Assembly: GCA_949294395.1 (NCBI GenBank)
Contig: CASFGU010000048.1
Span: 25,318-89,317 of the forward strand
DNA from: an uncultured bacterium
GTDB taxonomy: Bacteria; Cyanobacteriota; Vampirovibrionia; Gastranaerophilales; Gastranaerophilaceae
DNA: 64,000 nt
Direction of reading: 5' to 3'
Shown in pieces: positions 18,901 through 25,610 of this stretch. The notes beneath the pieces are model-generated. The model saw only the letters and a program-made list of their open reading frames with translations, made no database searches and was not told where the DNA came from. Every line of letters starts with the position of its first letter. The stretch's first letter is position 1. Both the position numbers and the translations under genes were made by a program.

Positions 18901-19214
18901 TCATATTCAAAGTGTGATTTAGGTATGAAGATAAGATTTTCATCGAAAACAACCCTTACATCAATATGAATATTTGAGAGCATAATATCTGAAATATCAA
19001 GTTCTTCCAGAATTTTGTGAATTTTGTGAAGATTGTATGTTTTGCTATTATTGATGTTTTCAAGCGCGAGGTATTTCATGCCGAGTTCTGCACCGAGTGC
19101 ATTAATATACGCTCTGCTTTTTGTTTCGCTGTTTGCAAAACTCTGTGTTAAAATTCTTGCCTCTTTTTTGTCATTTTCTTCAATATAAATTAGTGTTTCT
19201 TGTTCCATGCCCAT
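15948..19214 (-). CDS. Large disordered protein with one membrane span and TonB-like C-terminus
   Basis: A 1088-residue protein. Residues 1-230 form a folded N-terminal domain, resembling cyanobacterial DUF1822-type proteins in IPKSHFEYDILPDIYLVLNL (tentative). Residues 240-855 are low-complexity, rich in Asp, Glu, Pro and Ala, with many short LDDLD or LEGLDELDG-like motifs. One membrane helix near 862-885 (SILVTIILAGAMLGGTFFVF) is followed by a Pro/Ala linker. The final 120 residues look like a TonB C-terminal domain: strands with VKVSMKLSNDGTLKDIQIVK and a closing FKLGLTINF. It would be type II topology reversed, with a long cytoplasmic part and a periplasmic TonB-like end. AGGAGG lies 5 nt before ATG 19214. 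It is the first gene of the sigma/ATPase cluster. Energy transduction is a guess; no ExbBD is adjacent. Confidence 0.75.
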   Translation of the reverse strand: MGMEQETLIYIEENDKKEARILTQSFANSETKSRAYINALGAELGMKYLALENINNSKTYNLHKIHKILEELDISDIMLSNIHIDVRVVFDENLIFIPKSHFEYDILPDIYLVLNLSEDHAHAKFLGFFEPKLINKNNQNDAYYFIEKEKLTSPLNLKEFIENFKGNTTHSLSASENQNAEVLMVSLMDQNVSRDEMKELLNYLTKSADLRDKFIEFENFELLSYKALHTPDIEIPKDVEEDAPIDATLDDLDNSDSSEMFSSEEDAEDDTENQETPQEEEDSYEETPDFQEETAGLEDATPEENSSDIIGDIGELSGLEGLDELDGFGEADNIENSLESLENSTDTGLEASLEPAEDEGSKSSAPDILTGLAEFTAEATAAGGAVAAAGAAAAAAGATAASIELSAAENITEAGLDMLAGSVEDFAGNSEDNAQTAEINTAELNLSGANLEDLGNVSDLESLSQAEPAVPAAPPAEDVPENVQDFDTIEQTEIQQPVEDSGESEMEVLDISNVNAVPNNLDANISETVEFNNIDQPEAEPCSNEVNGEATAPTVTLDSIDSFNGLEPLSPDDMTFPDNSVDIENLSTTPIDTSMGPVMPPLNDDNAFDPFAPVDLDSISLTGDMPQNNGADIQKHNEDLANSLSGEVGSTLDAIPNFGEELGLGELDGLDSIPDINRNTPAGLPQSAAAAPVTPEPAAAVPQTPPAASAPADNDELSEISDIPDLAALDSLTADDIVDMPAEEQQPVEPADFMQTDPETAAPQQTSAQPDDFSVDDLSSVDAIPDENPEFSAIAGLDDLDEGNIEQNSAALDDVNTTPAAAQEDGDLNMLFEDNNETLTNNQQLQTLDSPFLNRQPKQKNNLKSILVTIILAGAMLGGTFFVFTMKNKNGASELEALAQTEPEAGLPAAPAESQSGEAAAPAEPATPDNSDILANTPEVETIPAAQQEPKNTKQEAKPAATNAKNAKPVNPAGTYMSVKKLSWEVPDFLSYSNNMRRYLQTAGKSIKLSLSSDLLLTNEYAYSNQVKVSMKLSNDGTLKDIQIVKSSGSDQINNIVLQTVKDTLNVIKPATGEVPTSEFKLGLTINF

Positions 19215-19382
19215 TTTTTCCTCCTAATTATACAGATTACACATTGTTTAAAAATATTCCAAAAAAAATGTAAATTTTTGTAAAGATTATTGTAAAATTT
19301 TTCTATTTGCGTCAAAATTAAGTTGTCAGGCGTTTTAAAAATGGTGTCATAAAATAGTGTGTAAATTAAAGGAGGTTTTCTC

Positions 19383-19793
19383 ATGATAAGTTCAGTTTCT
19401 CGTGTAAGCTTTGGCGACAATGCTATGAATGCCCATCAGGCATTGATAGACAGCCCGGGCAGATTTACAAAAACGCAATCTCAGGCCGTACAACAGTCTG
19501 CTATGCTTTCTGAAGCTTCCGGAGATGAACCTAAAAAACATTCTGCATTGAAGATTATCGGCGGAATTCTCGGCGCCGCTGTTGTTGTCGGTGCGGGTTT
19601 ATTCGGTCTGTCCAAGTGCGTTAAAGTTAATCCGAATACTACAAACGTATTTAGAAAAGGGATTAACAAATTAGTTGAAGCAGGTGAATGGATTGGCAAA
19701 AAAGTCGGTGGCATTTTCAAGAAAAGCGCTGATAAAGCTCCGGATGCTAATGGCGGTGAAGCCGGAGGCGAAGGTGCTAATCTTTTCGCATAA
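19383..19793 (+). CDS. Small single-span membrane protein, unknown
   Basis: A 136-residue protein starting MISSVSRVSFGDNAMNAHQA, an N-terminal VSFG-type segment I associate with many Gastranaerophilales proteins. Residues 55-80 (LKIIGGILGAAVVVGAGLFG) are a Gly/Ala-rich membrane helix or amphipathic hairpin. The rest is basic, then a Gly-rich acidic end. A strong AAAGGAGG SD precedes ATG 19383. It is monocistronic: divergent from the TonB-like gene at 19214 and closed by the terminator at 19824. The Gly-zipper helix raises the possibility of a small pore-forming or envelope peptide. That is inference only. Confidence 0.7.
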   Translation: MISSVSRVSFGDNAMNAHQALIDSPGRFTKTQSQAVQQSAMLSEASGDEPKKHSALKIIGGILGAAVVVGAGLFGLSKCVKVNPNTTNVFRKGINKLVEAGEWIGKKVGGIFKKSADKAPDANGGEAGGEGANLFA

Positions 19794-19823
19794 GAGTTTT
19801 TTTGCAGAAATAATATATTTAAT

Positions 19824-19852
19824 AAAAAGCTCTCAGATCTTGGGAGCTTTTT
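19824..19852 (+). terminator. Intrinsic terminator
   Basis: Stem AAAAAGCTCTCA / TGGGAGCTTTTT (12 bp with one wobble) and a GATCT loop, ending in T-rich sequence. Because the stem begins with A-run and ends with T-run it could work in both directions, serving the 136-residue gene and possibly hemW. Confidence 0.85.
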
Positions 19853-19876
19853 GAATTTCTATATGTATTAAAACAA

Positions 19877-20050
19877 TAGAGAATATATAAAAATTTTACC
19901 GTGAACTGCAATCACTGGCCGGATGTAAAAGCTCAACCCGAAGCAGGTGAACTCGTCACATACGTTCCTCAGACAGCACCTGCTTTTGAAGATGTTTCGC
20001 TTAACATCGGCTGTGCTTTCCGTTAAGGTGAAATTTTTATATATTCTCTA
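19877..20050 (+). repeat. Structured element, copy A (full)
   Basis: A 174-nt element between convergent genes. The outer arms TAGAGAATATATAAAAATTT (19877-19896) and its exact complement (20031-20050) pair perfectly over 20 bp. The helix continues inward with ACC..AAC / GTTAAGGT, as in copy B. Inside are the shared blocks GCTCAAC, GTGAACTCG, CTCAGACAGCAC, ATGTTTCGC and CGGCTG. An inner stem GCAGGTG / CACCTGC is the covariant partner of GCAAGTG / CACTTGC in copy B. The element begins 25 nt after the terminator and ends 51 nt before the hemW stop. Confidence 0.75.
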
Positions 20051-20100
20051 TGGATTTTAAGGAGTCAAAATATCAAAAAATTTATACTATCCGCACGCTG

Positions 20101-21192
20101 TCATGCTTCAAGAAAGTCCGCAAGAATTATATTACTCACAAGTATTCCGCTCAGAGAGAGTTTGTAGCCTTTGTCCGTAGAAATTATGTGACCGCTTGCA
20201 AGATATTTATCAAGCACTGCAGAATATTTTCTGTCAAAATCTATATCGAATTTTTCATTTATCAAATACTTATTTATTCCGCACATTTTCCTGAAGCCGA
20301 GGAATATTTCTTCCTCAAGACGGTTTTGAACAGTAAGGATTGTTTCTGTGCTGCGTCGGGTTGGTTTTTGTATGTATTCTTCAAGTGAACTGACGTTTGA
20401 GTAGCGTATGTTATCTTTGTAACCATGTGCCGCAGCGCCGAAGCCGTAGTATGAATTGTTGTCCCAGTAATTCAAATTGTGGCGGGAGGCAAATCCGGAT
20501 TTTGCAAAGTTGCTTATCTCATAATGTTTAAACCCTGCAGCGGACAAAGTTTTTACAGCTTCCGTGTACATATCTGCCTGAGTGTCGTCGTCTGCAATAT
20601 TTTCTGGTCTGTGAGTGTAAAAATAGCACCCCTCCTCAATTTTCAGACCGTAAAGCGAAATATGCTGTACCTCTAAACTTACCGCTGTTTTTAAATCCGA
20701 AATAAAACTTTCAACGGACTGGTCTGGAAGTCCGTAGATAAAATCAAGGCTTATGTTTTTAAGCCCGGCATTTTTTGCATTCAGGACAGCATCTTTAACC
20801 TGTGTTGAATTGTGGCGTCTGCCTGTTAATTTTAGAATATTATCATCAAAACTCTGGCAGCCGATGCTTATCCTGTTAATTCCGCAGTCTTTGAGTTCGC
20901 GCAGATAGTCGTAATCAAGGGTTTCAGGATTTAGTTCTGCAGTGATTTCCGTGTTGTTATCCGAGTTGAAAAGTTTTATAATTTTTTCAAACTCACGCTG
21001 CGTGAGAAGTGACGGGGTGCCTCCGCCAAAGTAAAGCGTGTTCAGTTTTTCATTTTCGTAAAAATAAGAAATTTCTGTTTCCAGTGCATTGAGGTAAGTT
21101 TCTTTCAACTCAAGTGCAGGATACGAAACGAATGAGCAGTATCTGCATTTTGATTTGCAAAAAGGAATGTGTATGTAAGCATTTTTTACCAT
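20101..21192 (-). CDS. hemW: Radical SAM heme chaperone HemW
   Basis: A 363-residue radical SAM protein. The iron-sulfur motif is CKSKCRYCSF (Cys12, Cys16, Cys19). The Phe after the third Cys plus one residue is the HemW type, whereas true coproporphyrinogen dehydrogenase HemN has CxxxCxxCxC. GGGTPSLL, NPETL and the SIGCQSFDD and DFIYGLPDQ blocks are conserved in the family. HemW binds heme and delivers it to respiratory proteins; it is often misannotated as oxygen-independent coproporphyrinogen III oxidase. It lies upstream of copy A of the structured element and next to the flagellar export genes, with no obvious functional link to them. Confidence 0.88.
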   Translation of the reverse strand: MVKNAYIHIPFCKSKCRYCSFVSYPALELKETYLNALETEISYFYENEKLNTLYFGGGTPSLLTQREFEKIIKLFNSDNNTEITAELNPETLDYDYLRELKDCGINRISIGCQSFDDNILKLTGRRHNSTQVKDAVLNAKNAGLKNISLDFIYGLPDQSVESFISDLKTAVSLEVQHISLYGLKIEEGCYFYTHRPENIADDDTQADMYTEAVKTLSAAGFKHYEISNFAKSGFASRHNLNYWDNNSYYGFGAAAHGYKDNIRYSNVSSLEEYIQKPTRRSTETILTVQNRLEEEIFLGFRKMCGINKYLINEKFDIDFDRKYSAVLDKYLASGHIISTDKGYKLSLSGILVSNIILADFLEA

Positions 21193-21262
21193 AATTCTAT
21201 TATACTCCGCATGTCAAATTTTGTACGGGCATTTGTAAAACAGTTTTGAGGTACCGGCCTGC

Positions 21263-22042
21263 TTAGAAAATATTTGCGTAAGATAAGAAGTAATCGCTTA
21301 TGACATTCATAAGCATTGGCAGAATCCATACCATAATTGCCGCGCCGAGTACAGGTTTAAAAAGAAAGCTTAACTGGAATACGTTTACCTGCGGTGCTGT
21401 TTTTGAAATTACGCCTAGAATTATATCCTGCCCGAGTGTGGCAAGAAGTACAGGAGAGGCTATTTGAAGCCCCATATACAATACATTTGAACTCATCTCT
21501 ACAAGATAGTCCAGATTTATTAATGTTTTTAAATCAAAGCTTGTGGCAAAAAGCGGGAAAATATCAAAGCTCCTTACAAAAGCTTTGATAAGCCAGTACA
21601 CCCCGCCGAGATGAATAAAGATTAAAACTCCTAAGAGCGAGAAAAGTTTTGTGAGAATAGATACCTGACTGTTTGAGGTCGGGTCAAGAACCATTGCAGA
21701 AGAAAGCCCCATCTGCATGTTTATCATATCGGCTCCGGCATCTACCGCAAGCAAAATCAGCTGCGCTGTGTACCCGATGATTGCTCCGACAACAAAATTC
21801 AAAAGTATTGATAGAATAAGGGAATCTTCCGTCCCCATGGAAGAAGGTTTTACGAGTGCTGTGATTACAATTGTCATTAAAAAAGCAAGTCCGATTTTGA
21901 TAAGCCCCGGAACCTCTTTCCTGTTAAACACCGGCGCAAACCTGAAAAATCCGAGCATTCTGGCAAAAACATATATACCGGCCGCAAGAGCGGTATTCAG
22001 CTGGGGAAATAATTTTCCGAGTTCTGCCAGAATTTGTTCCAT
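21263..22042 (-). CDS. fliR: Flagellar export apparatus protein FliR
   Basis: A 259-residue integral membrane protein of the FliR/SctT family, part of the FliPQR export gate. It has about six hydrophobic helices. Family landmarks are FARMLGFFRFAPVFNRKEVP (residues 26-45), then the conserved amphipathic VDAGADMINMQMGLSSAMVLDP region and SPVLLATLGQDIILGVISKTAPQVNVF. Length is normal. It starts 12 nt after fliQ and ends the minus-strand cluster with fliQ, fliP, the fliO-like gene and the dual-SpoA gene. FlhB and FlhA are not in the window. Confidence 0.92.
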   Translation of the reverse strand: MEQILAELGKLFPQLNTALAAGIYVFARMLGFFRFAPVFNRKEVPGLIKIGLAFLMTIVITALVKPSSMGTEDSLILSILLNFVVGAIIGYTAQLILLAVDAGADMINMQMGLSSAMVLDPTSNSQVSILTKLFSLLGVLIFIHLGGVYWLIKAFVRSFDIFPLFATSFDLKTLINLDYLVEMSSNVLYMGLQIASPVLLATLGQDIILGVISKTAPQVNVFQLSFLFKPVLGAAIMVWILPMLMNVISDYFLSYANIF

Positions 22043-22054
22043 GGGACATTACTC

Positions 22055-22546
22055 CTAGTTACCCAGAATTCTTCTTGTTTCAACTAAATCCGGACGCGGG
22101 TCAGGCATTCTGTCAGACGGGATGTTTTTTACTTTTTCTTCATTTCTTATGAAAGGAATTTTTCCCGGATTTTTCATAATGTATTCAATGCTGTCCTGAT
22201 TTCTGAACTTTTGCGGGGCAACTTCACCGAATGCTGAGGTGTACCTGTAATAATCCGCTGCCAGAACATAGTTGTCGTTTTTCGGAACAACATTAAACGC
22301 AAGCGCCATTCCGTCTGTGAAAAGGTTTGTCAAAAGTCTTATAAATCCGAAGCCGCCGATTACAATGACAAGGAAAACCCCGAGAATTTTCGGTGCTGCA
22401 GCGATTGTCTGTTCCTGAACCTGTGTTACTGCCTGCAATATACCGACAACAAGACCGATGCCGGCGGCTACAAGTACGCATGGCATAGAAATAGCCAGCA
22501 TTATCAAAAAGCCCTGTGCAAGATATTCAACTAAAATTTCTAACAT
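22055..22546 (-). CDS. fliQ: Flagellar export apparatus protein FliQ with long C-terminal extension
   Basis: Residues 1-88 are a standard FliQ/SctS hairpin of two membrane helices with the signature AAGIGLVVGILQAVTQVQEQTI and PKILGVFLVIVIGGFG. FliQ proteins are normally about 89 residues. This one is 163 residues and carries a 75-residue hydrophilic tail (about 89-163) that is Asn/Tyr-rich, then Pro/Arg-rich, with no feature I recognise. The frame is continuous and flanked by normal spacing to fliP (8 nt) and fliR (12 nt), so the extension is unlikely to be an annotation artefact. Confidence 0.9.
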   Translation of the reverse strand: MLEILVEYLAQGFLIMLAISMPCVLVAAGIGLVVGILQAVTQVQEQTIAAAPKILGVFLVIVIGGFGFIRLLTNLFTDGMALAFNVVPKNDNYVLAADYYRYTSAFGEVAPQKFRNQDSIEYIMKNPGKIPFIRNEEKVKNIPSDRMPDPRPDLVETRRILGN

Positions 22547-22554
22547 TTTTTACC

Positions 22555-23199
22555 TCATTGATTGTAACTTGTAACCAGCCCCTGAACAATCAGCGCCCAG
22601 CCGTCAACCGCAATAAATATCAGCAGTTTAAACGGAAGTGAAATGATTGTCGGAGATAACATAAACATACCGAGCGCCAGCAAAATGTTTGCAACAACAA
22701 GGTCTAACACGATGAACGGAACAAATATTACAAACCCTATCTCAAAAGCTGTTTTTAATTCGCTCATAATGTAAGCCGGCGCCACCTGCCATACTGTTAT
22801 GTCATCAGGACTTTTCGGCGGAACTTTATTGGAAAGTTCAACGAAAAAAGCAAGGTCGCTTTCTCTCGTCTGTTTCATCATAAATTCTTTCAGCGGTTTG
22901 GAGCCTTCATTAATTGCCGCAACGATGTTCTGGTTCTGCTGGTATGGAACACTTCCCATCTCATACATCTTCTGGAAAGTCGGGCCCATTGTGTAGAAGG
23001 TCAATATCATGGAAAGTCCTATAATTACAATTGAAGGCGGAACCTGCTGGGTGCCCATTGCTGTTTTCAGCATTGAAAAAACTATTACAAATCTCAAAAA
23101 GCTTGTCATGCAGCAAAATACAAACGGCAGCAGCGAAAATACTGTCATTACTATCAAGATTTGTAAAACCGGATTTATATCTTTTAAAACATTTTCCAT
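22555..23199 (-). CDS. fliP: Flagellar export apparatus protein FliP
   Basis: A 214-residue FliP/SctR. Conserved stretches are PFVFCCMTSFLRFVIVFSML, TAMGTQQVPPSIVIIGLSMI, then PAYIMSELKTAFEIGFVIFV and PFIVLDLVVANILLALGMFM near the C-terminus. FliP forms the core of the export gate with FliQ and FliR. It lacks the cleaved signal peptide of enterobacterial FliP and begins directly with the first helix. It starts 11 nt after the fliO-like gene stop. Confidence 0.93.
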   Translation of the reverse strand: MENVLKDINPVLQILIVMTVFSLLPFVFCCMTSFLRFVIVFSMLKTAMGTQQVPPSIVIIGLSMILTFYTMGPTFQKMYEMGSVPYQQNQNIVAAINEGSKPLKEFMMKQTRESDLAFFVELSNKVPPKSPDDITVWQVAPAYIMSELKTAFEIGFVIFVPFIVLDLVVANILLALGMFMLSPTIISLPFKLLIFIAVDGWALIVQGLVTSYNQ

Positions 23200-23210
23200 T
23201 AATTATTGTC

Positions 23211-23618
23211 CTATCTGTTTATTTTTCTGACCATGTTGTGAAGCACGTCAGATTTTTTGCCTGATTGTTTAAAGGTTTGAATGGACGGCAGTTCGTCCAC
23301 GGAATTTGCAGTGTGCATTTGCCGCACGGCTGTTTCCGGTCTGATGCTGCCTTCAATACCTGACGGTGTGTTATCAAGTTTAGAAATAAGCGTTGTTTTA
23401 TCAACGTCGCCTGCGATTAAAAATCTTTCTCTGCCGGCGCGGATTATGTAGAGATTTTTGCGCGGGGCAATATTAATCATATCTTCCACCCCGAGAAAGT
23501 CGGATTTCCTGCTGTAAAGCCCGCCTGCGCAGAATTTTTTGTATACCATAAGGGCAAAGAAGATTAATCCAATCATTGCCATTGTATACACCGAAAAGTT
23601 AACTAAGTATCCACCCAT
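23211..23618 (-). CDS. fliO: FliO-like flagellar assembly protein
   Basis: A 135-residue protein with one N-terminal membrane helix (residues 7-26, VYTMAMIGLIFFALMVYKKF). The cytoplasmic domain contains FLGVEDMINIAPRKNLYIIR and AGRERFLIAGDVDKTTLISK, matching the FliO pattern (a hydrophobic L.P...L..V..G...L.IG). FliO assists FliP assembly and is specific to flagella rather than injectisomes. The position directly upstream of fliP supports the call. Sequence conservation of this family is low, so certainty is moderate. Confidence 0.75.
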   Translation of the reverse strand: MGGYLVNFSVYTMAMIGLIFFALMVYKKFCAGGLYSRKSDFLGVEDMINIAPRKNLYIIRAGRERFLIAGDVDKTTLISKLDNTPSGIEGSIRPETAVRQMHTANSVDELPSIQTFKQSGKKSDVLHNMVRKINR

Positions 23619-23661
23619 AATTCCCTCATATTTTTTCTAAATTGCGTTTAAGTTCATTTGA

Positions 23662-24882
23662 TTAAATATCTTCATCTTCCAGTTCAAAGTCGCTGTAGTC
23701 GAACTCTTCATCATCGGTAGCCGCGGTGTCTGCCGGCGGAACAGGCCCTGACGGAACTGCTTCCTGCTGTTGCGTTGAGGCAGGCGCCGGAGCTTCTGCA
23801 CCAGGTGCTGCCGGAACAGGCTGTTCTGCAGCTTTTTTAGGCTGCGGTGTGTAAGGTTCTTCTTCTTCAACTTCTTCTTCGTCAACTATTTCCGTAATTT
23901 TTACGCCGTACCTGTCATTGATTATTACAAGTTCGCCGTGTCCTATAACTTTGTTTTCAACTCTCAGGGTAACTTTGTTGTCATAAAGCGCAGCAACATC
24001 GACAACAAGCCCTTCTTCAATCTTTTTCAAATCTCCGAGAGAAATTTTCACCGGATCAAATTCAGCATACATATCAACTTCAATGCTGTCCCACAAGTTT
24101 GTTGGTTCTGTACTGCTTCCCATATCGTTACCTCCGTCATCCTCAAACGGAACTTCAAGTTCCATGTTTGGTTCTATTAAAATTTTGTTTGTGTAATCGT
24201 TTAGTATTAATTTTAAACTGCTGAGATTGCTGTGTTCCAGCAGAATCATGTCGCCTTCTTCAAGGCCTTTCAAATCTTTTACGGTAAATCTTGTAGAGCC
24301 GATTTCGATTTTTACCACAACAGGGCATTTGAAAAACTCGTCGTATTCAAATGTGTTGCCTTCTGAAACTATCCTGTTCGGTTTCATTCTGCCGTCGGGA
24401 ACAGAGATTATAAATTTCCCCATAGCCTGTTCTTCTTCGTCTTTAATCATAAAGGTTATATGGGTTATGTCAAAGTTTGTGCGTTTGAAGTTCACAACAG
24501 GCGGCGGCTCGAGAAACTGAACAATAATCCTGTAAACGTAATCGTTAAAAGCCGTCATAACTTCAGCTTCCAGATCTGTTAGTTTGTTTATGTTGAAGCT
24601 TCTGGAAGGTCTGCCCAGACTCCTGTTAAGCAGAAGAGCGACGGCTCTTTCAGAAATTCTTAAAAACATATCGTAAAATTTGTCAATGCGGACTTTTGTA
24701 ACAAAATAGGCTTCCTTGGTCTGCAGAAGGTTAATATTTCTGCTGATGCCCATAAGCTCGCATTTTAATCCGGGCGTAAAAAATCCGTCCGCTGATTTTT
24801 GCATAGCAAGCGGAAAAAGTTTCTGAAACCAGTCATATTCAGCATATAATGTATCTGTCGCAGATACTTTACACTTTTCCAT
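23662..24882 (-). CDS. FliM/FliN-like switch protein with two SpoA domains
   Basis: A 406-residue protein. Residues 1-160 resemble the FliM/SctQ N-terminal region but are divergent. Two SpoA (FliMN_C) domains follow. One is near 185-232 (CPVVVKIEIGSTRFTVKDLK, GLEEGDMILL). The other is near 262-332 (IEVDMYAEFDPVKISLGDLK, IEEGLVVDVA, VIGHGELVIINDRYGVKITE). The last 70 residues are acidic and Pro/Ala-rich. The second SpoA domain is FliN-like. Such tandem architecture is found in SctQ of type III secretion and in FliY-like proteins, where it forms the cytoplasmic C-ring or sorting platform. It leads the fliOPQR cluster, 43 nt upstream of the fliO-like gene. Confidence 0.82.
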   Translation of the reverse strand: MEKCKVSATDTLYAEYDWFQKLFPLAMQKSADGFFTPGLKCELMGISRNINLLQTKEAYFVTKVRIDKFYDMFLRISERAVALLLNRSLGRPSRSFNINKLTDLEAEVMTAFNDYVYRIIVQFLEPPPVVNFKRTNFDITHITFMIKDEEEQAMGKFIISVPDGRMKPNRIVSEGNTFEYDEFFKCPVVVKIEIGSTRFTVKDLKGLEEGDMILLEHSNLSSLKLILNDYTNKILIEPNMELEVPFEDDGGNDMGSSTEPTNLWDSIEVDMYAEFDPVKISLGDLKKIEEGLVVDVAALYDNKVTLRVENKVIGHGELVIINDRYGVKITEIVDEEEVEEEEPYTPQPKKAAEQPVPAAPGAEAPAPASTQQQEAVPSGPVPPADTAATDDEEFDYSDFELEDEDI

Positions 24883-25097
24883 TTTGTTTGGATTTATCCC
24901 CTTATGTTAGTCCGGTAACGGGTTTTCCCCACCAATACCATAGAATATATCCCTTCACTTCACATCAACCTTTTAATGTATTTTTGGAAAAAATCAAGGT
25001 TATCCGGATGATTTTTTATTAACGGTAAGCTTCCTGCTGTAGTTTTTTATCCGGTGGACGCTCCGGATTGATTTACCGCGGCGGAAACCTGAAATTT

Positions 25098-25313
25098 TTA
25101 CGGATTTTTTCGTTTGACAAATTCCAAATCGTAACCCAGTATCCCTCCCAAGAACTTTGCTTCGTCATACTTCATGGTGCCGCTGTTCAGCTTTCTTGAA
25201 ATGCTGTCTGCCGTAATAGTTCTGTCCGCAGCCTGACTGGCTTTTTGTGCCAGTACTTTTATGGTTGTGCACTCTTTTAATAATAATATTCTTAAATCTT
25301 CATTTATTCCCAT
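25098..25313 (-). CDS. Small HTH regulator (module 1)
   Basis: A 71-residue protein (MGINEDLRILLLKECTTIKV at the start) with a Cro/XRE-like helix-turn-helix layout: a TIKVLAQKAS helix, the SISRKLNSGTMKYDEA recognition region, and a closing LGGILGYDLEFVKRKNP. The ending resembles the regulator at 63456 (ILDYEIVVRKK). I chose ATG 25313 because TATAAT lies exactly 6 nt upstream; an ORF can be extended 8 codons further but would start inside the promoter. It is divergent from the 63-residue gene at 25419, with overlapping promoters and a palindrome between them. It probably represses the divergent gene and itself. Confidence 0.7.
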   Translation of the reverse strand: MGINEDLRILLLKECTTIKVLAQKASQAADRTITADSISRKLNSGTMKYDEAKFLGGILGYDLEFVKRKNP

Positions 25314-25319
25314 ATTTTG

Positions 25320-25347
25320 ATTATACAGTATTGACAATAAAAGTTAA
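25320..25347 (-). promoter_or_regulatory. Leaderless promoter of the module 1 regulator
   Basis: On the minus strand, TTAACT (25347-25342), a 16-nt spacer and TATAAT (25325-25320), then 6 nt to the ATG at 25313. Confidence 0.6.
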
Positions 25348-25359
25348 TAATGTTATTAT
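25331..25359 (+). promoter_or_regulatory. Promoter of the 63-residue gene (module 1)
   Basis: TTGACA at 25331-25336, a 17-nt spacer and TATTAT at 25354-25359. It overlaps the divergent regulator promoter on the other strand. Confidence 0.7.
25345..25358. promoter_or_regulatory. Candidate operator, module 1
   Basis: Palindrome TAATAA-TG-TTATTA lying over the -10 box of the plus-strand promoter and touching the -35 of the minus-strand one. A further imperfect direct repeat follows at about 25367-25404 (AAAAATTACGTATAA and AAAAATTACTTATTAA). Confidence 0.45.
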
Positions 25360-25418
25360 GCAAGTGAAAAATTACGTATAAACGTAAAAAATTACTTATT
25401 AAGTTAAGGAGAAAAACT

Positions 25419-25610
25419 ATGGAGCAAATGATTACTGATGAGAAATACAAAATTATAGCTTCGGAAATTTATCAGATTTATAACATTCAGGTGCTTCTTG
25501 AACAGTGTTTTTCTCTAATCGAACTGGACGGCGGGTTTGAAGTTGAACCGCATCTTATGCTCATCAAACAGCAGAAGCAGCATATAAAATCAATTATAAG
25601 CCTGATTTAA
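25419..25610 (+). CDS. Small 63-residue helical protein (module 1)
   Basis: A 63-residue protein, MEQMITDEKYKIIASEIYQI at the start and HIKSIISLI at the end, predicted all-helical and mildly acidic. AAGGAG lies about 8 nt before the ATG. It has the same length and the same divergent-regulator context as the 63-residue protein at 50233-50424, though direct sequence similarity is slight (both have a Q-rich C-terminal helix). Function unknown. Possibilities include a small regulatory partner or a toxin-antitoxin-like component; nothing in the sequence decides. Confidence 0.6.
   Translation: MEQMITDEKYKIIASEIYQIYNIQVLLEQCFSLIELDGGFEVEPHLMLIKQQKQHIKSIISLI

Noticed and set aside
21263..24882. Injectisome (type III secretion) rather than flagellum
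   Set aside because: A FliO-like gene leads into fliPQR and no secretin or needle genes are near; flagellar origin is more likely, though not proven.
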